A stretch of DNA of 64,000 nucleotides from Paracyclopina nana. Taxonomy: Eukaryota; Arthropoda; Copepoda; Cyclopoida; Cyclopettidae. A model generated the notes under the pieces. That model had not been told where the DNA came from. It saw only the letters and a list, made by a program, of their open reading frames with translations, and made no database searches. The stretch lies in NCBI GenBank assembly GCA_019096065.1, contig JAGUCH010000005.1, positions 6,200,001 through 6,264,000 of the forward strand, in the 5' to 3' direction. Position 1 is the stretch's first letter; every line of letters begins with the position of its first letter. Below are positions 63,775-64,000 of this stretch, piece by piece. Made by a program: the position numbers and the translations under genes.

Positions 63775-64000
63775 ATTTGAGTGAAGCTTCGTTGACAAAA
63801 ATGAACTGTGACATCGTTATAATTTACTTTAAACACCTATAGTACAGCATGATGTGTGGAAATGCATAGGATTTAGCGAGATGCTATCGTAACTAATTGC
63901 TTTTTCCTGTCATAAATTAGCACTTTTCATGAGCCTTTTCGGTTACTCTACGCTGCTGTCTCGGTGACTTTGTATTTTTCCCAATTGAAATAGTCTAATC

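Larger units (their letters stand above)
55794..64000. other. abd-A upstream region (iab-like), no clear gene
   Basis: A GC-rich stretch directly upstream of abd-A exon 1 (about 55830-55900, AACGGCGATGCCGCCG) is probably 5' UTR or promoter; I see no TATA box. Beyond it I find no supportable protein gene. GCCATAAA/TTTATGGC octamers occur at 56904, 57726, 59592 and 59646. A TTC microsatellite lies near 59700 and a CTCCTC run near 61735. The miR-iab-4/iab-8 hairpin known between abd-A and Abd-B in arthropods was not seen and presumably lies beyond the right edge. Confidence 0.55.

Noticed and set aside
56000..64000. miR-iab-4/iab-8 hairpin upstream of abd-A
   Set aside because: I looked for the GTATACTGAA and TTCAGTATAC arm words and found no pair forming a hairpin. 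The 48335-48359 palindrome shares only GTATAC and lies on the wrong side of abd-A. The miRNA is presumably beyond the right edge.

Overview
This window is the central part of an arthropod Hox cluster. It contains the complete coding parts of Ultrabithorax (Ubx) and abdominal-A (abd-A), both on the minus strand. Transcription runs right to left (abd-A, then Ubx, then presumably Antp beyond the left edge; Abd-B would lie beyond the right edge). The organism is most likely a crustacean, probably a Daphnia-like branchiopod. The reasons are the arthropod-type Ubx N-terminus (MNSYFEQ), the UbdA peptides, the lack of the insect poly-alanine tail in Ubx, and a compact AT-rich cluster (roughly 40% GC by eye). 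The species assignment is an inference.

Layout. 1-23.3 kb is the region 3' of Ubx towards Antp. It is almost entirely non-coding, with a degenerate gene-like patch (3.4-4.15 kb) carrying a 27-bp tandem repeat, a tandem pair of MITEs (12.1-12.6 kb), and two CpG-rich promoter-like patches (11.3 and 21.7 kb). 23.48-34.78 kb is Ubx: a hexapeptide exon and a homeobox exon split by a 10.3-kb intron holding two inverted-repeat elements. 35-51.3 kb is the Ubx/abd-A intergenic region (the equivalent of Drosophila bxd/pbx/iab-2). It holds further inverted-repeat elements, a CRE/CCAAT/YY1 promoter-like patch at 44.8 kb, and a perfect 25-bp palindrome at 48.3 kb. 51.35-55.73 kb is abd-A in three coding exons, including a 42-nt cassette microexon that I assembled from splice phase. 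55.8-64 kb is abd-A upstream (iab-like) DNA with an orphan exon-like ORF at 60.5 kb and a GAGA+YY1/Pho cluster at 61.5 kb.

How the parts fit together. Ubx and AbdA are homeodomain transcription factors giving trunk identity. The surrounding 55 kb is best read as cis-regulatory DNA. Three signals stand out: CTCF-like sites at about 6.5, 13.9, 21.6/21.8, 28.9, 35.4, 40.2, 49.0, 56.5 and 63.8 kb, i.e. roughly one every 7 kb; a marked excess of TTTATGGC/GCCATAAA, an octamer combining a Pho/YY1 core with a posterior-Hox/Caudal core; and a near-consensus splice donor 35 nt after the Ubx stop codon that could feed Ubx-Antp read-through transcripts. All motif calls were made by eye without a matrix scan.
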